Positions 34,440 through 43,807 of a stretch of 64,000 nucleotides of DNA are shown in pieces. Every line of letters starts with the position of its first letter. Position 1 is the stretch's first letter. A program made the position numbers and the translations under genes. The DNA lies in the NCBI RefSeq assembly GCF_900177645.1, contig NZ_FXAO01000006.1, positions 1-64,000 of the forward strand, in the 5' to 3' direction. This stretch comes from Arenibacter troitsensis (lineage in GTDB: Bacteria; Bacteroidota; Bacteroidia; Flavobacteriales; Flavobacteriaceae). The notes under the pieces are model-generated. The model was not told the origin of the DNA and ran no database searches. It saw only the letters and a program-made list of their open reading frames with translations.

Positions 34440-35360
34440 TTATTTGGTAACATATTCCAATTTATCTACAAACGGAAAGTCCTCCCTTTTCAGTTTCCAT
34501 CGTCTATGGCTCCACAACCACAATTCTGGGGCGCTAATGATGGCCTGTTCCAATTGTTGGGCGTATTTCTCTAAAATTTCAAAATTGTTTCTTAATTGTG
34601 GGTGATCCTCAATGATCCGAAACTCCAATTCGTAATAACCTCTTTTTAATTTTTTGAAGAACGGAAATAGAACAACCTGATCTGTTTTTTTGGCAATCTT
34701 ATCGGCACCAACAAAAAAGGCGGTTTCCTGATTTAAAAAGTTGTACCAATATTTGGAACTCCTTTTAGTTGGACTTTGATCGCCGATCATACAATTTAAG
34801 GTAAGTACTTTCCTTTGATGATTATCTATTATGGTCCTAAATCCCTTGTCCGATTCTACACAATGTACACCAAAACGTTCCCGCATGTTTTTGAACAACT
34901 CATCAAAATACTTGTTTTTGATAGGTTTGTAAAACGTATTGGAACTATAGGGAAACATCAATGGCAAAAAAACCAACCACTCCCAATTGCCTTGATGCCC
35001 TGTGTACATGAGAATACTGCGTTGGTCGTTTACATATTGCTGTATCAATTCCGGATTCTTAATCAGCAGGCGCTTTTTTATTTCCTTCTCCCCTATGGTC
35101 AACCTTTTAAACGATTCCAAAACAATATCACAGAAATGCCTGTAGAAATCTTTGGCTATTTGTTCTATTTCATTGTCACTCTTGGAAGGAAATGAGTTTC
35201 TAAGATTATTGAACACCACCTTTTTTCGGTAGCCCACAATGTGATATACCAAAAAATACATAAGATCCGAGACCCTGTAAAGAGCCCACATCGGGAGTAA
35301 GGAAATAGCGTAAAAGGGGAGAAATTTAAATCTTGAAAGGTATTTCATCCTGTATTTCAT
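34440..35360 (-). CDS. LpxL/HtrB-like lipid A acyltransferase (LPLAT family)
   Basis: 306 residues, the usual length. An N-terminal membrane segment (FKFLPFYAISLLPMWALYRVSDLMYFLVYHIVGY) precedes the acyltransferase HxxxxE motif in YTGHQGNWEWLVFLP, then IGDQSPTKRSSKYWYNFLNQETAFFVGADKIA and PELWLWSHRRWK near the C-terminus. It should add a secondary acyl chain to lipid A at the inner membrane. Starts at 35360 or 35348 are both possible. It is a housekeeping-type gene, unrelated to the catabolic loci beside it. Confidence 0.9.
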   Translation of the reverse strand: MKYRMKYLSRFKFLPFYAISLLPMWALYRVSDLMYFLVYHIVGYRKKVVFNNLRNSFPSKSDNEIEQIAKDFYRHFCDIVLESFKRLTIGEKEIKKRLLIKNPELIQQYVNDQRSILMYTGHQGNWEWLVFLPLMFPYSSNTFYKPIKNKYFDELFKNMRERFGVHCVESDKGFRTIIDNHQRKVLTLNCMIGDQSPTKRSSKYWYNFLNQETAFFVGADKIAKKTDQVVLFPFFKKLKRGYYELEFRIIEDHPQLRNNFEILEKYAQQLEQAIISAPELWLWSHRRWKLKREDFPFVDKLEYVTK

Positions 35361-35857
35361 TTAAGTATTCCAAATAATACCCATTACTTACTACTTGGGA
35401 TTTCTTATCATTAGTAGGTCAAAATTAAAAATACTTACCCAATGCGGTAAATTATGAAACGGTAAGAATTTGTTAATACTGCTCAAAATCTATCTAATTT
35501 ATTGATTTTCCATTAATTAACTACATTTCTTGATTAGAAAGAGAATATAAAAATTATGGATATTTTATTCTCTTCTTGTGCAGCACCAACTAAAATAATC
35601 GCCAAAACCTTTCCAAGACACGGGTAATAAGGAAGTCCATTGACAAGTAAGAAAAAAGTTGAGATCAATCCCTAAAAATGACTAATATCATTTAGCTGCG
35701 CTTTTCAATTTCTTAACTTTAAGGTTGCAGGTATATAAATTTACAACTACCGACCATTTTTTATCCATTCCCAACTTTTAGTATCACATATTAAGCTGTT
35801 AAATATTGGGAACGTCAAAATCTAAAGAATCATGTATTTAATCTAAAACACAACATT
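35361..35857. other. Intergenic gap without recognisable gene
   Basis: 497 bp, A/T-rich, between divergent genes. It holds an imperfect hairpin near 35540-35573 (GAGAATA..TATTCTC) and the promoter-like TAACTTTA at about 35716-35723, upstream of the plus-strand gene at 35858. I see no ORF. Confidence 0.5.
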
Positions 35858-36301
35858 ATGAGCGCTGCAATAAATAAAAAAAGAATGATGGAGTGGTTGG
35901 ATCCCAACGAAATGCACGAGGCTAGTCTAAAGTGGATGTCGGAATTAAAATTCATAAGGGACGAACAATTGTTCTTAAACGATTTGGTAAAATCTTACAC
36001 CTTACAATTAACGGATTCGTCCGTGTTCAACGAAAGTAAGGAAATAATAGGAGCCATCGCCTCTTCCGAAAAAGAGCTAATCGTACTGATGAAAAAGGTC
36101 CAAGCCCATGAGAACCAATTGGAGATCATGATGGATGAAATAGACCAGTTGAAAATGGAAAAAGCATATACAGAAACCCATTGGGAGTTGAATTCCGAAA
36201 TGGCTAGGTACTCTGTTCAATACAGGGAACTTAAATTGCGCCTATTTAAATTGGTTTCCAAGGTCATTAAAAAAGATAAAGGAAATAGGTTGCTGAACTA
36301 A
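35858..36301 (+). CDS. Small coiled-coil protein, unknown function
   Basis: 147 residues, no signal peptide or membrane segment, rich in Glu, Lys, Leu and Met, with heptad-like hydrophobic spacing (about 60-140: KELIVLMKKVQAHENQLEIMMDEIDQLKMEK). It begins MSAAINKKRMMEWLDPNEMHEASLKWMSELKFIRDEQLFLNDLVK. I do not recognise a family. The protein is probably cytoplasmic and helical. Codon use and composition look native. No functional partner is visible next to it. Confidence 0.7.
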   Translation: MSAAINKKRMMEWLDPNEMHEASLKWMSELKFIRDEQLFLNDLVKSYTLQLTDSSVFNESKEIIGAIASSEKELIVLMKKVQAHENQLEIMMDEIDQLKMEKAYTETHWELNSEMARYSVQYRELKLRLFKLVSKVIKKDKGNRLLN

Positions 36302-36499
36302 GTTACGATCGAACCAAAAGCACCAATTTTTTTGTTACCCTATAGTCGGGCCACAATAGCAATGGTCTCATTTTCACTTGCCTTAATGGCTATCCTTCCC
36401 GCCACTCCCGTAATTTGTCATAGTCCCTGTACCAACAAGTTTTAACAAAGTTTGGGAGGGTTTTTCAATTTATTTAAGAAGTTTTAAAGCAACCTTTGT

Positions 36500-36516
36500 T
36501 TAGATAAAATATCTAA
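36500..36516. repeat. Palindrome TTAGATA-AAA-TATCTAA
   Basis: Seven-bp perfect arms 58-74 bp upstream of the small membrane protein gene. A related half (TTAGATAATCT) recurs at about 36547-36557. It may be an operator pair for the small gene; the regulator is unknown. Confidence 0.35.
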
Positions 36517-36573
36517 GAAAAAAAATCGTTTAACCTTGGTCTATTTTTAGATAATCTGAAATTCATTAACAAT

Positions 36574-36696
36574 ATGGAAATAGTGAGCCCAATAGTAAAA
36601 ATTATAGACAATAATCCATTTATCTCAATAGTTTTTTGTCTGCTCATAGCCTTAGCACTCATCACCTACAAAATCATTAAAAAGAGAACCTATTAA
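36574..36696 (+). CDS. Small single-pass membrane protein (40 aa)
   Basis: ATG-initiated frame of 40 codons: a short N-terminal part (MEIVSPIVKIIDNNP), one hydrophobic helix (FISIVFCLLIALALITY) and a basic tail (KIIKKRT). It is too short for usual gene finders. It is followed 9 bp later by a clear plus-strand terminator and preceded by palindromic sequences, which supports real expression. Function unknown. Confidence 0.6.
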   Translation: MEIVSPIVKIIDNNPFISIVFCLLIALALITYKIIKKRTY

Positions 36697-36704
36697 TAAT
36701 TAAT

Positions 36705-36742
36705 AAAGGGGAAAATGCCTTTATGCACTTCCCCTTTCTTTT
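36705..36742 (+). terminator. Intrinsic terminator after the 40-aa gene
   Basis: Stem AAAGGGGAA/TTCCCCTTT (9 bp) with a 15-nt loop, followed by CTTTTC on the plus strand. The A-tract at its 5' side could let it serve the convergent aldose epimerase gene as well. Confidence 0.75.
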
Positions 36743-36812
36743 CTTTATTACCCAAATCATCATCACCCGAACAAAAGAACGCATTGCCAAGTATAAAACC
36801 TTTATTACTACA

Positions 36813-37982
36813 TTATTTAGTTGTGAATTTAAAGGTGGTTTTTGAGCTATACTTTTCCCCCGGATTCAGAACCACCGATGGAAAATCCAATTGATTAGGA
36901 GAATCGGGATAGTGCTGGGTCTCCAAACAAAAGCCACTTCTTTTTTTATAGGTCCCCCCCTGCTTGGCAGGAAGGGTACCATCCAGAAAATTACCAGAAT
37001 AAAACTGTACTCCCGGTTCAGTAGTGAACACTTCCAAAACCCGGCCACTTTCCGGATCATAAGCGGTTCCAGCCAATCGATGTCCTTTGTCCCTACCGTT
37101 TAAAACCCAGCAGTGATCATAACCGCCGCCCTTCTTTAATTGATCATCGTCCGCCTCTATCCTGCTTCCGATGGGTGTTGGTTCCCTAAAATTGAACGGA
37201 GTGTTTTCCACATCAGCAATTTCCCCTGTGGGAATTAGGGTATTGTCTACCGGAAGATATTTATCCGCATTCAAACTAAGGACCTGATCAAGAACAGTTT
37301 TGGAAAAATCCCCTGACAGATTAAAATAACTGTGATTGGTAAGGTTTACTATTGTTTTCTTATCTGTGGCTGCCTCATAGTACATATCCAAAGAATTGTC
37401 ATCCTTAAGGGTGTAGGTAACCGTGGTATTCAAGTTCCCGGGATATCCTTCCTCCATATCCTTGCTCAAATAAACCAATTTTAAGGCCGCATAATTTTCG
37501 CCCGTTTCCTCGGATGCCTTCCAAATCACTTTATCAAAACCCTTAATACCTCCATGCAAATGGTTTTCTCCATTATTAACGTCCAAACTATATTCCATTC
37601 CGTCCAAAGAAAATTTTCCTTTGGCTATCCTGTTTCCATATCTGCCTATAATTGCACCAAAATACGGGCTACTCTCCATGTATTGATCTAGGTTGTTATA
37701 CCCTAAAACCACATCTTCCGAAATACCTTCCTTGTTTGGAACTTTGATGGAAAGAATAATTCCACCATAGGTTATTATATCCACCGTCATTCCTGTACTA
37801 TTTTTAAGGGTATAGCGGTCTACCTTCCCGCCATCTGGCGTAGTCCCAAATTCGCTTTTTTCAATACTCACTTTTTCAATTTTTTGGGTCAATCCCTTTT
37901 TATGTTCGTCTTTACACATTACGCTAAAAATCACTATCCCTAATAAGGATAGGCCATAAAAAACCTGATTTATGAACTTCAT
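36813..37982 (-). CDS. galM: Aldose 1-epimerase (mutarotase), lipoprotein or secreted
   Basis: Interconverts alpha and beta anomers of galactose or other aldoses. 389 residues with a lipoprotein-like signal (LSLLGIVIFSVMC). Family motifs: TVDIITYGGIILSIKVP, FGAIIGRYGNRIAKGKF, NNGENHLHGGIKGFDKVIW, VNLTNHSYFNLSGD (catalytic His), DHCWVLNG and FCLETQHYPDSPN (catalytic Glu). The export signal suggests work in the periplasm on sugars released from polymers. It opens the minus-strand galactose/sulfatase group (36813-45401). Confidence 0.93.
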   Translation of the reverse strand: MKFINQVFYGLSLLGIVIFSVMCKDEHKKGLTQKIEKVSIEKSEFGTTPDGGKVDRYTLKNSTGMTVDIITYGGIILSIKVPNKEGISEDVVLGYNNLDQYMESSPYFGAIIGRYGNRIAKGKFSLDGMEYSLDVNNGENHLHGGIKGFDKVIWKASEETGENYAALKLVYLSKDMEEGYPGNLNTTVTYTLKDDNSLDMYYEAATDKKTIVNLTNHSYFNLSGDFSKTVLDQVLSLNADKYLPVDNTLIPTGEIADVENTPFNFREPTPIGSRIEADDDQLKKGGGYDHCWVLNGRDKGHRLAGTAYDPESGRVLEVFTTEPGVQFYSGNFLDGTLPAKQGGTYKKRSGFCLETQHYPDSPNQLDFPSVVLNPGEKYSSKTTFKFTTK

Positions 37983-38086
37983 ATTTTTTACATGGCAGAT
38001 TAAAGTTGGCGTTTAAATAAATGGTAATATACAAAACCAACAGACACCATCTTTTCATAAAAAAAAAGAATACGCCTTTTAAAAAA

Positions 38087-38929
38087 CTAAAAAGTCCCCC
38101 TCAACCCAATAGTTCCCGGTCCGACTTGAAGTTTCCAGCTAATCCTGTCCTTGGAAAACTCTACAGGATACCTTTCCTTCTCTAGATACTTATCAATAGA
38201 ATCGACCACCACAACACTTACCGCTATACTCAGCGCCACATCGGTCAACCAGTGGGCGCCACTCCATAATCTCGATACAGGGGAAAGAAGCCCCAAAGTG
38301 TAAAATCCGCCCTTGGCCCAAGGATTTTCAAATTGTTTACCTATGGCATAGAAGGTAGTAAATGCCAATATGGTGTGCCCTGAAGGAAAACTGTGATAGG
38401 CAGCCTCGTTACTAAAAGGTTCAAAACTTGCTTTTCCAACATTGGTAATGGGCCTGGCCCTCCCTACTAAAGTTTTACTCACGGTCTGTATCAGTCCAAC
38501 TGTTGTGGCCGATGAAATTAAGAGCACCCCTGTTTTTCTCCAATCTTCATTCTTCGTTAAAAGACCTATTAAATACACTCCGCCATTTAGGGAATAGTTG
38601 TACAAAGGTTTTCCGAGATAATAACCCGTTTCCTTAAGAACTCCGGGCACATCCTCTTCCTGCCTCTGAAACCAGTTGGAACTTTCCTCATCAAAAGTAA
38701 ATAAGGCAGCTGTACCCAAGACAATGCCACCTGCCTTTAAAAAATCTGCTTTTCCCCAATGAAACGGCCTGGAGTAGGCATGTTTTAATCCACCAAAGGC
38801 ACTTGCCCCATCATATGCCAACGTTTTCCATGTTGTTAGCGTATCCCCAACATGGGATTGCCCCTCCAATTTGGGAATACACACGAATAGGACTACACAA
38901 AATACAATTACCTTCACTTTTACCACCAT
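38087..38929 (-). CDS. PAP2-superfamily membrane-associated phosphatase
   Basis: About 280 residues from the ATG at 38929, which begins directly with a signal (MVVKVKVIVFCVVLFVCIPKLEGQS); the open frame runs nine codons further. The three phosphatase motifs are visible: KTLVGRARP, HSFPSGHTILAF and SRLWSGAHWLTDV. The family dephosphorylates lipid or undecaprenyl phosphates, or acts as acid phosphatase. A TAnnTTTG box lies on the minus strand at 38954-38961. There is no clear link to the sulfatase genes. Confidence 0.88.
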   Translation of the reverse strand: MVVKVKVIVFCVVLFVCIPKLEGQSHVGDTLTTWKTLAYDGASAFGGLKHAYSRPFHWGKADFLKAGGIVLGTAALFTFDEESSNWFQRQEEDVPGVLKETGYYLGKPLYNYSLNGGVYLIGLLTKNEDWRKTGVLLISSATTVGLIQTVSKTLVGRARPITNVGKASFEPFSNEAAYHSFPSGHTILAFTTFYAIGKQFENPWAKGGFYTLGLLSPVSRLWSGAHWLTDVALSIAVSVVVVDSIDKYLEKERYPVEFSKDRISWKLQVGPGTIGLRGTF

Positions 38930-38953
38930 TAGCAAATCAGCCTTAATTGTAGT

Positions 38954-38961
38954 CAAAAATA
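38954..38961 (-). promoter_or_regulatory. Candidate -7 box (TATTTTTG) for the PAP2 gene
   Basis: Exact TAnnTTTG match on the minus strand, 25 bp upstream of the ATG at 38929. No TTG is seen at the -33 position. The remaining gap up to 39299 (about 340 bp) shows no gene. Confidence 0.35.
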
Positions 38962-39299
38962 ACCAATTATAGATTTACTTGTAAACATTATCGGAATCTA
39001 TGGTAAAAAAACAACAAATAACAGGAGGGCCCCACTAAGACTTAGACATACAAATTAACCCTGAAATCCCGATACATTCCTGGTGCAAACATAATTGCTT
39101 AGGTGGCTAGTTGCTATTATACATCGGTAAACATTTTTGAAATAAACAAAAGATCCCAACATCGTTGCAGGATCGGTATTCAATTCCCTATTATAAGATC
39201 CAATAGTGTAGGCTTTGTTCAGTAGAATCTTTGATAAAGGTGGATTGAAAGTAATAAGCCATTGATATACATTGACCTTATTTAGTCAATACCGATACA

Positions 39300-40769
39300 T
39301 TATAAATTTATCCCCGTTCCTTGAAGAGAGCTATCATGATCCCAGGTAATTAACCAGGGGTCACGGGTTTTAATTTGAAAGTCCTTCATTTTTTTGATCA
39401 TTTTATCCATGACTCCCTTATAGTTTGGGTCGTTGGCCAAATTAAACATTTCATCTGGATCTTTTTTCAAATCGAATAATTCAAATTCAGGGCGAAATAG
39501 GTAATCTTGAAGCCTTCTTTTTCCGTAAAACTCCTTGTTGCCACGATACACTTCCTGCCAGGTCGATGCCGCCCATAAGTCCGAGGCAAAGGGATATTCC
39601 ATTCTCCATGCTATGTTTCTTATAAGTTTGTAATTCTTATCCCGCACCACCCTCATGGGGTAATACATAGTGATTTCATGAAAGGTATGGGAGGCGTATA
39701 TTTGATCCCATCCTTTAGGTTCCTTTACATTCAATACATCTTTAAATGAACGTCCATGAAAGGATTTTTCCTTTATATCCACTTTCGCCATATCCAAGAT
39801 AGTGGGAGTCAAATCTACCCAAGAAATCATAGCATCCGAAGTCGCATTCTTCAATGTAGAGTTAGGGTCCTTAATAATACAGGGCAGTTTCATACCAGGC
39901 TCATAAAGGGTGGTCTTGGCCCCTGGAAAAGCCATTCCGTTGTCGGATATATAAATAACAATAGTGTTGTCTGCCTTGCCCGACTCCTTGAGCATCTGCA
40001 TCAACCTCCCAAAACCTTGATCTATCCTAGAGACACTTTGATAGTATTGCGCAATTTCTTCCCTGCTTTCCTTGGTATCTGGCAAAAAATCCGGTACCAC
40101 AACTTCAGCTGGATCATAGGTGATAGTTTCTACACCAGGATAGCCATCTACCTTATTTCCGAAACTGTTCGGTGCGTCCCACTGTCCAGGGTTGGTCGAG
40201 GCCGCACGATGTGGGTCATCTGTACAAAAATAAAGAAAAAATGGCTTTTCCGAATTCAATACACCCATACATTGCTCAGCCATTTCCACAGTGTTTCTTG
40301 GGTTGGCCTTTAGCTCCGCCTGAAAATGGTACACCGATTCGGGAGCCACGTGGTACTTGCCTATCCTAGCTGTGGCATAACCCTCTTTCTCCAATAACAC
40401 TGGCAAAGATTTTATTTTATCATAGGTACTAAAATGATGGTAATCATGCACATGACCATATGACCCAGTTGCATGCCCATAGAGTCCAGTTAAAATAACC
40501 GATCTACTGGCGGCACAACTGGCAGAGGTACAGTAGGCATTATTGAAACGCACGCCTTCCCTAGCCAATTGATCCAGGTTAGGCGTCTTAATTACATTAT
40601 TTCCATAGGCACCCAAAGCATCTGTTCCGTGGTCATCGGCCACAAAAAGTATTATGTTGGGCCTGGTTGCTGAAATCGGTTTAGACTGTACTTCTTCTTT
40701 TATGTCTGCACAACCAAGAAGCAAGCACCCTATAATAGTGAAAACTAAAACTAGTAGCCTTAAATTCAT
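39300..40769 (-). CDS. Sulfatase (formylglycine-dependent), lipoprotein
   Basis: 489 residues from the ATG at 40769, which starts a lipoprotein signal (LVLVFTIIGCLLLGC). Type I sulfatase: metal Asp pair in FVADDHGTDALG, formylglycine motif at Cys85 (ASCAASRSVILTG, with Ala in place of the common Pro), ARIGKYHVAP, and ISDNGMAFPGAKTTLYEPG. It removes sulfate esters from glycans after activation by an anaerobic or aerobic formylglycine-generating enzyme, which is not in the window. The heparan-N-sulfatase-like arrangement is suggestive but the substrate is unknown. It is 116 bp downstream of another sulfatase. Confidence 0.92.
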   Translation of the reverse strand: MNLRLLVLVFTIIGCLLLGCADIKEEVQSKPISATRPNIILFVADDHGTDALGAYGNNVIKTPNLDQLAREGVRFNNAYCTSASCAASRSVILTGLYGHATGSYGHVHDYHHFSTYDKIKSLPVLLEKEGYATARIGKYHVAPESVYHFQAELKANPRNTVEMAEQCMGVLNSEKPFFLYFCTDDPHRAASTNPGQWDAPNSFGNKVDGYPGVETITYDPAEVVVPDFLPDTKESREEIAQYYQSVSRIDQGFGRLMQMLKESGKADNTIVIYISDNGMAFPGAKTTLYEPGMKLPCIIKDPNSTLKNATSDAMISWVDLTPTILDMAKVDIKEKSFHGRSFKDVLNVKEPKGWDQIYASHTFHEITMYYPMRVVRDKNYKLIRNIAWRMEYPFASDLWAASTWQEVYRGNKEFYGKRRLQDYLFRPEFELFDLKKDPDEMFNLANDPNYKGVMDKMIKKMKDFQIKTRDPWLITWDHDSSLQGTGINL

Positions 40770-40884
40770 TGGATATATTTGTTTATAAAATTTCAACACA
40801 ATACTAAACTAGGCTAACAAAAAAGCAACCAAGGAACATATTTGATGCTAACCTTTCATTATTCTCCAACCATTAACAAATGGT

Positions 40885-42447
40885 CTATTTCAACTCCAAG
40901 TCTTCTATTTCCCCTGTACCAGTGCCCCGAATCTTTTCGAAATCCGCAACCAATTCCTGAAGTTTATCCGGATTGGATTTGGCCAAATTATCCTTTTGAC
41001 TTGGGTCGTTCTCCAAATCATATAGCTGATATTCCTCTGAATTTCCAATTTCTATATTGACCGACTTAATAACCGCGGGTCCCTTATAAGGGGGAATCAT
41101 AGCCCATTTTCCTTTTCTGAAGGCCGTTCTTGAGGTGGCTTCCAACACCAATTGATCCCTCCCGTTTTGGGATTTGCCCAAAAATTCATCCAAAAGGTTC
41201 TCACTATCCTCACCTGTTTTATCACTTCCGACCAAAGCGGCGATTGAAGTGAGCAAATCCACTTGGCACACCATGGCATTGGATTTTCCTGGAGCAATGG
41301 TGCCTTTCCAATAGGTAATAAAGGGCACTTTGGTACCTGCCTCGAACAAGCTGTACTTACCACCCCTTAATATTCCTGCCGGGGTATGGTTGCCCAATTT
41401 CTCTACGGCATCGTCATAATAGCCATCATTGACCACAGGGCCGTTATCACTAGAGAAAAAAATCAATGTATTCTCCAATATTCCCTCCTCATCCAAGGTT
41501 TTCATAAACTCTCCTATCATCCAATCAGCTTCCAGAATAACATCTCCCCTAGGACCCATACCCGACTTCCCTGTAAAACGCGGATGGGGGGTACGGGGTA
41601 CATGCGGCTGTTGCAAGGCATAATATAAAAAGAAAGGTTTGTTTTTATGCTCTTTTACATACTGTTGGGCTTTGGCCAGAAAATGGTCCGCCATATCCAC
41701 ATCGCTCCATTTGGCGGCCTCCCCACCTTTCATAAAGCCTATTCGCGGTACTCCATTCACTATACTGTTGTTGTGCCCATGATGCCATTTCATCGTAGTC
41801 AGTTCCGGGTTGTCCAATCCTGTTGGTTCGCCCTCAAAATTTTCCTTATAACTAACTTCTATGGGGTCGTTGGGATCCAATCCGTCTACATATCCGTCGG
41901 CTATATACACTGTTGGCACCCTATCCTGTGTTGCAGCTAAAATATAAGAATAATCGAAACCCACTTCATTGGGACCAGGCGATACCCGTTCGTTCCAGTT
42001 TACCATGCCGCTACCAAGTCCCAAGTGCCATTTCCCTACAATACCGGTGGCATAGCCTTTCTCCTGCAGCATTTTGGGCACTGTAATTTGGGTAGTGTCA
42101 ATAATCAAGGGAGCAGTTCCAGGTAATATTTTGGCGTCCTTATTGCGCCAGGGATACCTACCGGTTAATATGGCATATCTACTTGGTGTACAGGTGGCAG
42201 AGGTGGCATAGCCATTGGTAAACTGCACTCCTCCCGTTGCCAGGGCATCCATATTTGGAGTGCTGATCTCGGTGGCACCATAGGCGCTCATATCGCCATA
42301 GCCAAGATCATCCATATAAATAAATACAATGTTGGGTTTTTTAGAACTTTCCACAACAGCGACCTCTTTTTCTGCCTTGGATTTACATCCAAGCATAAGC
42401 AAAACTACCAGTGCGGAATGGAACAAACTCTTTTTGATAATCTTCAT
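40885..42447 (-). CDS. Sulfatase (arylsulfatase A-like), lipoprotein
   Basis: 520 residues with a lipoprotein signal (SALVVLLMLGC). Type I sulfatase: IYMDDLGYGDMSAYG metal site, formylglycine Cys86 (SATCTPSRYAILTGRYPWR), GIVGKWHLGLG, FFLYYALQQPHVPR and FFSSDNGPV. It shares the orientation of the lactonase, aldolase and kinase genes. The likely substrate is a sulfated galactan from algae, an inference from these neighbours. Confidence 0.93.
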   Translation of the reverse strand: MKIIKKSLFHSALVVLLMLGCKSKAEKEVAVVESSKKPNIVFIYMDDLGYGDMSAYGATEISTPNMDALATGGVQFTNGYATSATCTPSRYAILTGRYPWRNKDAKILPGTAPLIIDTTQITVPKMLQEKGYATGIVGKWHLGLGSGMVNWNERVSPGPNEVGFDYSYILAATQDRVPTVYIADGYVDGLDPNDPIEVSYKENFEGEPTGLDNPELTTMKWHHGHNNSIVNGVPRIGFMKGGEAAKWSDVDMADHFLAKAQQYVKEHKNKPFFLYYALQQPHVPRTPHPRFTGKSGMGPRGDVILEADWMIGEFMKTLDEEGILENTLIFFSSDNGPVVNDGYYDDAVEKLGNHTPAGILRGGKYSLFEAGTKVPFITYWKGTIAPGKSNAMVCQVDLLTSIAALVGSDKTGEDSENLLDEFLGKSQNGRDQLVLEATSRTAFRKGKWAMIPPYKGPAVIKSVNIEIGNSEEYQLYDLENDPSQKDNLAKSNPDKLQELVADFEKIRGTGTGEIEDLELK

Positions 42448-42616
42448 ACTCTATTTAATTAATTTACTGATTTTGATTGTAGCAGCCCGTAAGATACTAC
42501 GCGTATAAATATTTTTAATCCAAACCTTTTTGCAAACTTAAATTTCATGAACAACCATACGCTGAAAATTCAAATCGATTTCATTTAAGATTGGTAATAA
42601 TAGGTGGGTTAATTAC

Positions 42617-43765
42617 CTAAAACTTTAAACAAACCGGTTGCGAAAGACCTAACTGATTTCCGGTATATTTAAGAAGTCCTGTCTGCTTATCTACCCTAAA
42701 AACAATAATATTATCCGATTTCTGGTTGGCTACCAAAAGAAAATTGCCATCTGGCGATAAGGCAAAATTACGGGGCCAATCCCCTTGCACATTTTCTATG
42801 CCAAGAAGTTCTAGATCTCCGACTTCGGATACCGAATAAACAGCAATACTATTATGCCCCCTGTTGGAAGCATATAGGAATTTGCCATCCTTGCTAATAT
42901 GAATATCGGCACAAGCATTGGGTTCTTGGTAATCTTCTGGGAGGGTACTCTTTTTATCAATTTTTGTAAAAACGCCGTTCTCTTCATCCACAGTGGCCGA
43001 CACAACTGTGCTGGACAATTCATTTATAATAAACACCTTGTTTTCAGTTGGGTGGAATATAAGGTGTCTTGGCCCATCGCCGGGATCCAGCTGTAAAGCC
43101 ACTTGCGCTTCCCCCAATTTGTTATCCGAATTTATCGGATAGGTCAGAATTTGATCAATACCCAAATCTACGGCATATAAAAACTTTCCGTTTTGGGAAA
43201 ATTGCACGCAGTGGGCGTGGGCGGATTTTTGGTTGGGATGTGGACCACTTCCGCTGTGCTGTACCCCTTGGGGATCATCTATCATACCGCCTTTTTCCTC
43301 CAAAGGATATATTACTATACTTCCGGAACTATAATTAGCGGCAGCAAGAAGGTGCTCCTCGGGACTTACCCCAACATAGCAGGCTCCATCCCCTATACTG
43401 GAAAAATTGGACAATTTGTCCAGGGCAGTTTTATCTTTGTTCCATTGAAATGCCGATACACTCCCTGGTTTGGTACCATTGGAAGAATAGACCCTATTCC
43501 CATCTTTGGATAGATAAAGATAACCTGGCTTGTTCTCTATAGCCACACGGCGACTATTGAACAATTCCCCAGTTTCAGGGTTAAAATCGACCTGATAAAT
43601 TCCCTGATCATCCCCTTCGGCAAAAGTACCTACCAAAAGTTTTAGAGCTTCTTTATGAATTTGTTGTGGCGCGCTTGCCAAATTGGCATTTTTGGGTTGA
43701 TTCTTACACCCAACCACTAGCACCCATAGAATACTGAACATTAAATAATTAACAGGTCGTTTCAT
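42617..43765 (-). CDS. Lactonase, 7-bladed beta-propeller family (6-phosphogluconolactonase-like), lipoprotein
   Basis: About 382 residues from the ATG at 43765 (lipoprotein signal YLMFSILWVLVVGC). The Lactonase/Pgl fold is shown by the repeated blades: LLVGTFAEGDDQGIYQVDF, GYLYLSKDGNRVYSSNG, SAHAHCVQFSQNGKFLYAVDLGIDQILTYPI, GDGPRHLIFHPTENKVFIINE, CADIHISKDGKFLYASNRGHNSI and PRNFALSPDGNFLLVANQ. It would open sugar lactones such as galactono-lactone. It sits 42 bp after the aldolase gene, consistent with a De Ley-Doudoroff type galactose route, though it is exported. Confidence 0.88.
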   Translation of the reverse strand: MKRPVNYLMFSILWVLVVGCKNQPKNANLASAPQQIHKEALKLLVGTFAEGDDQGIYQVDFNPETGELFNSRRVAIENKPGYLYLSKDGNRVYSSNGTKPGSVSAFQWNKDKTALDKLSNFSSIGDGACYVGVSPEEHLLAAANYSSGSIVIYPLEEKGGMIDDPQGVQHSGSGPHPNQKSAHAHCVQFSQNGKFLYAVDLGIDQILTYPINSDNKLGEAQVALQLDPGDGPRHLIFHPTENKVFIINELSSTVVSATVDEENGVFTKIDKKSTLPEDYQEPNACADIHISKDGKFLYASNRGHNSIAVYSVSEVGDLELLGIENVQGDWPRNFALSPDGNFLLVANQKSDNIIVFRVDKQTGLLKYTGNQLGLSQPVCLKF

Positions 43766-43807
43766 GATAAAAATGGAATTGATTTTGTTAAATATATTCA
43801 ATTGAAT

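Noticed and set aside
35540-35573. A/T-rich hairpin (GAGAATA..TATTCTC)
   Set aside because: Imperfect and in very A/T-rich DNA, where such pairings arise by chance; no gene end is near.
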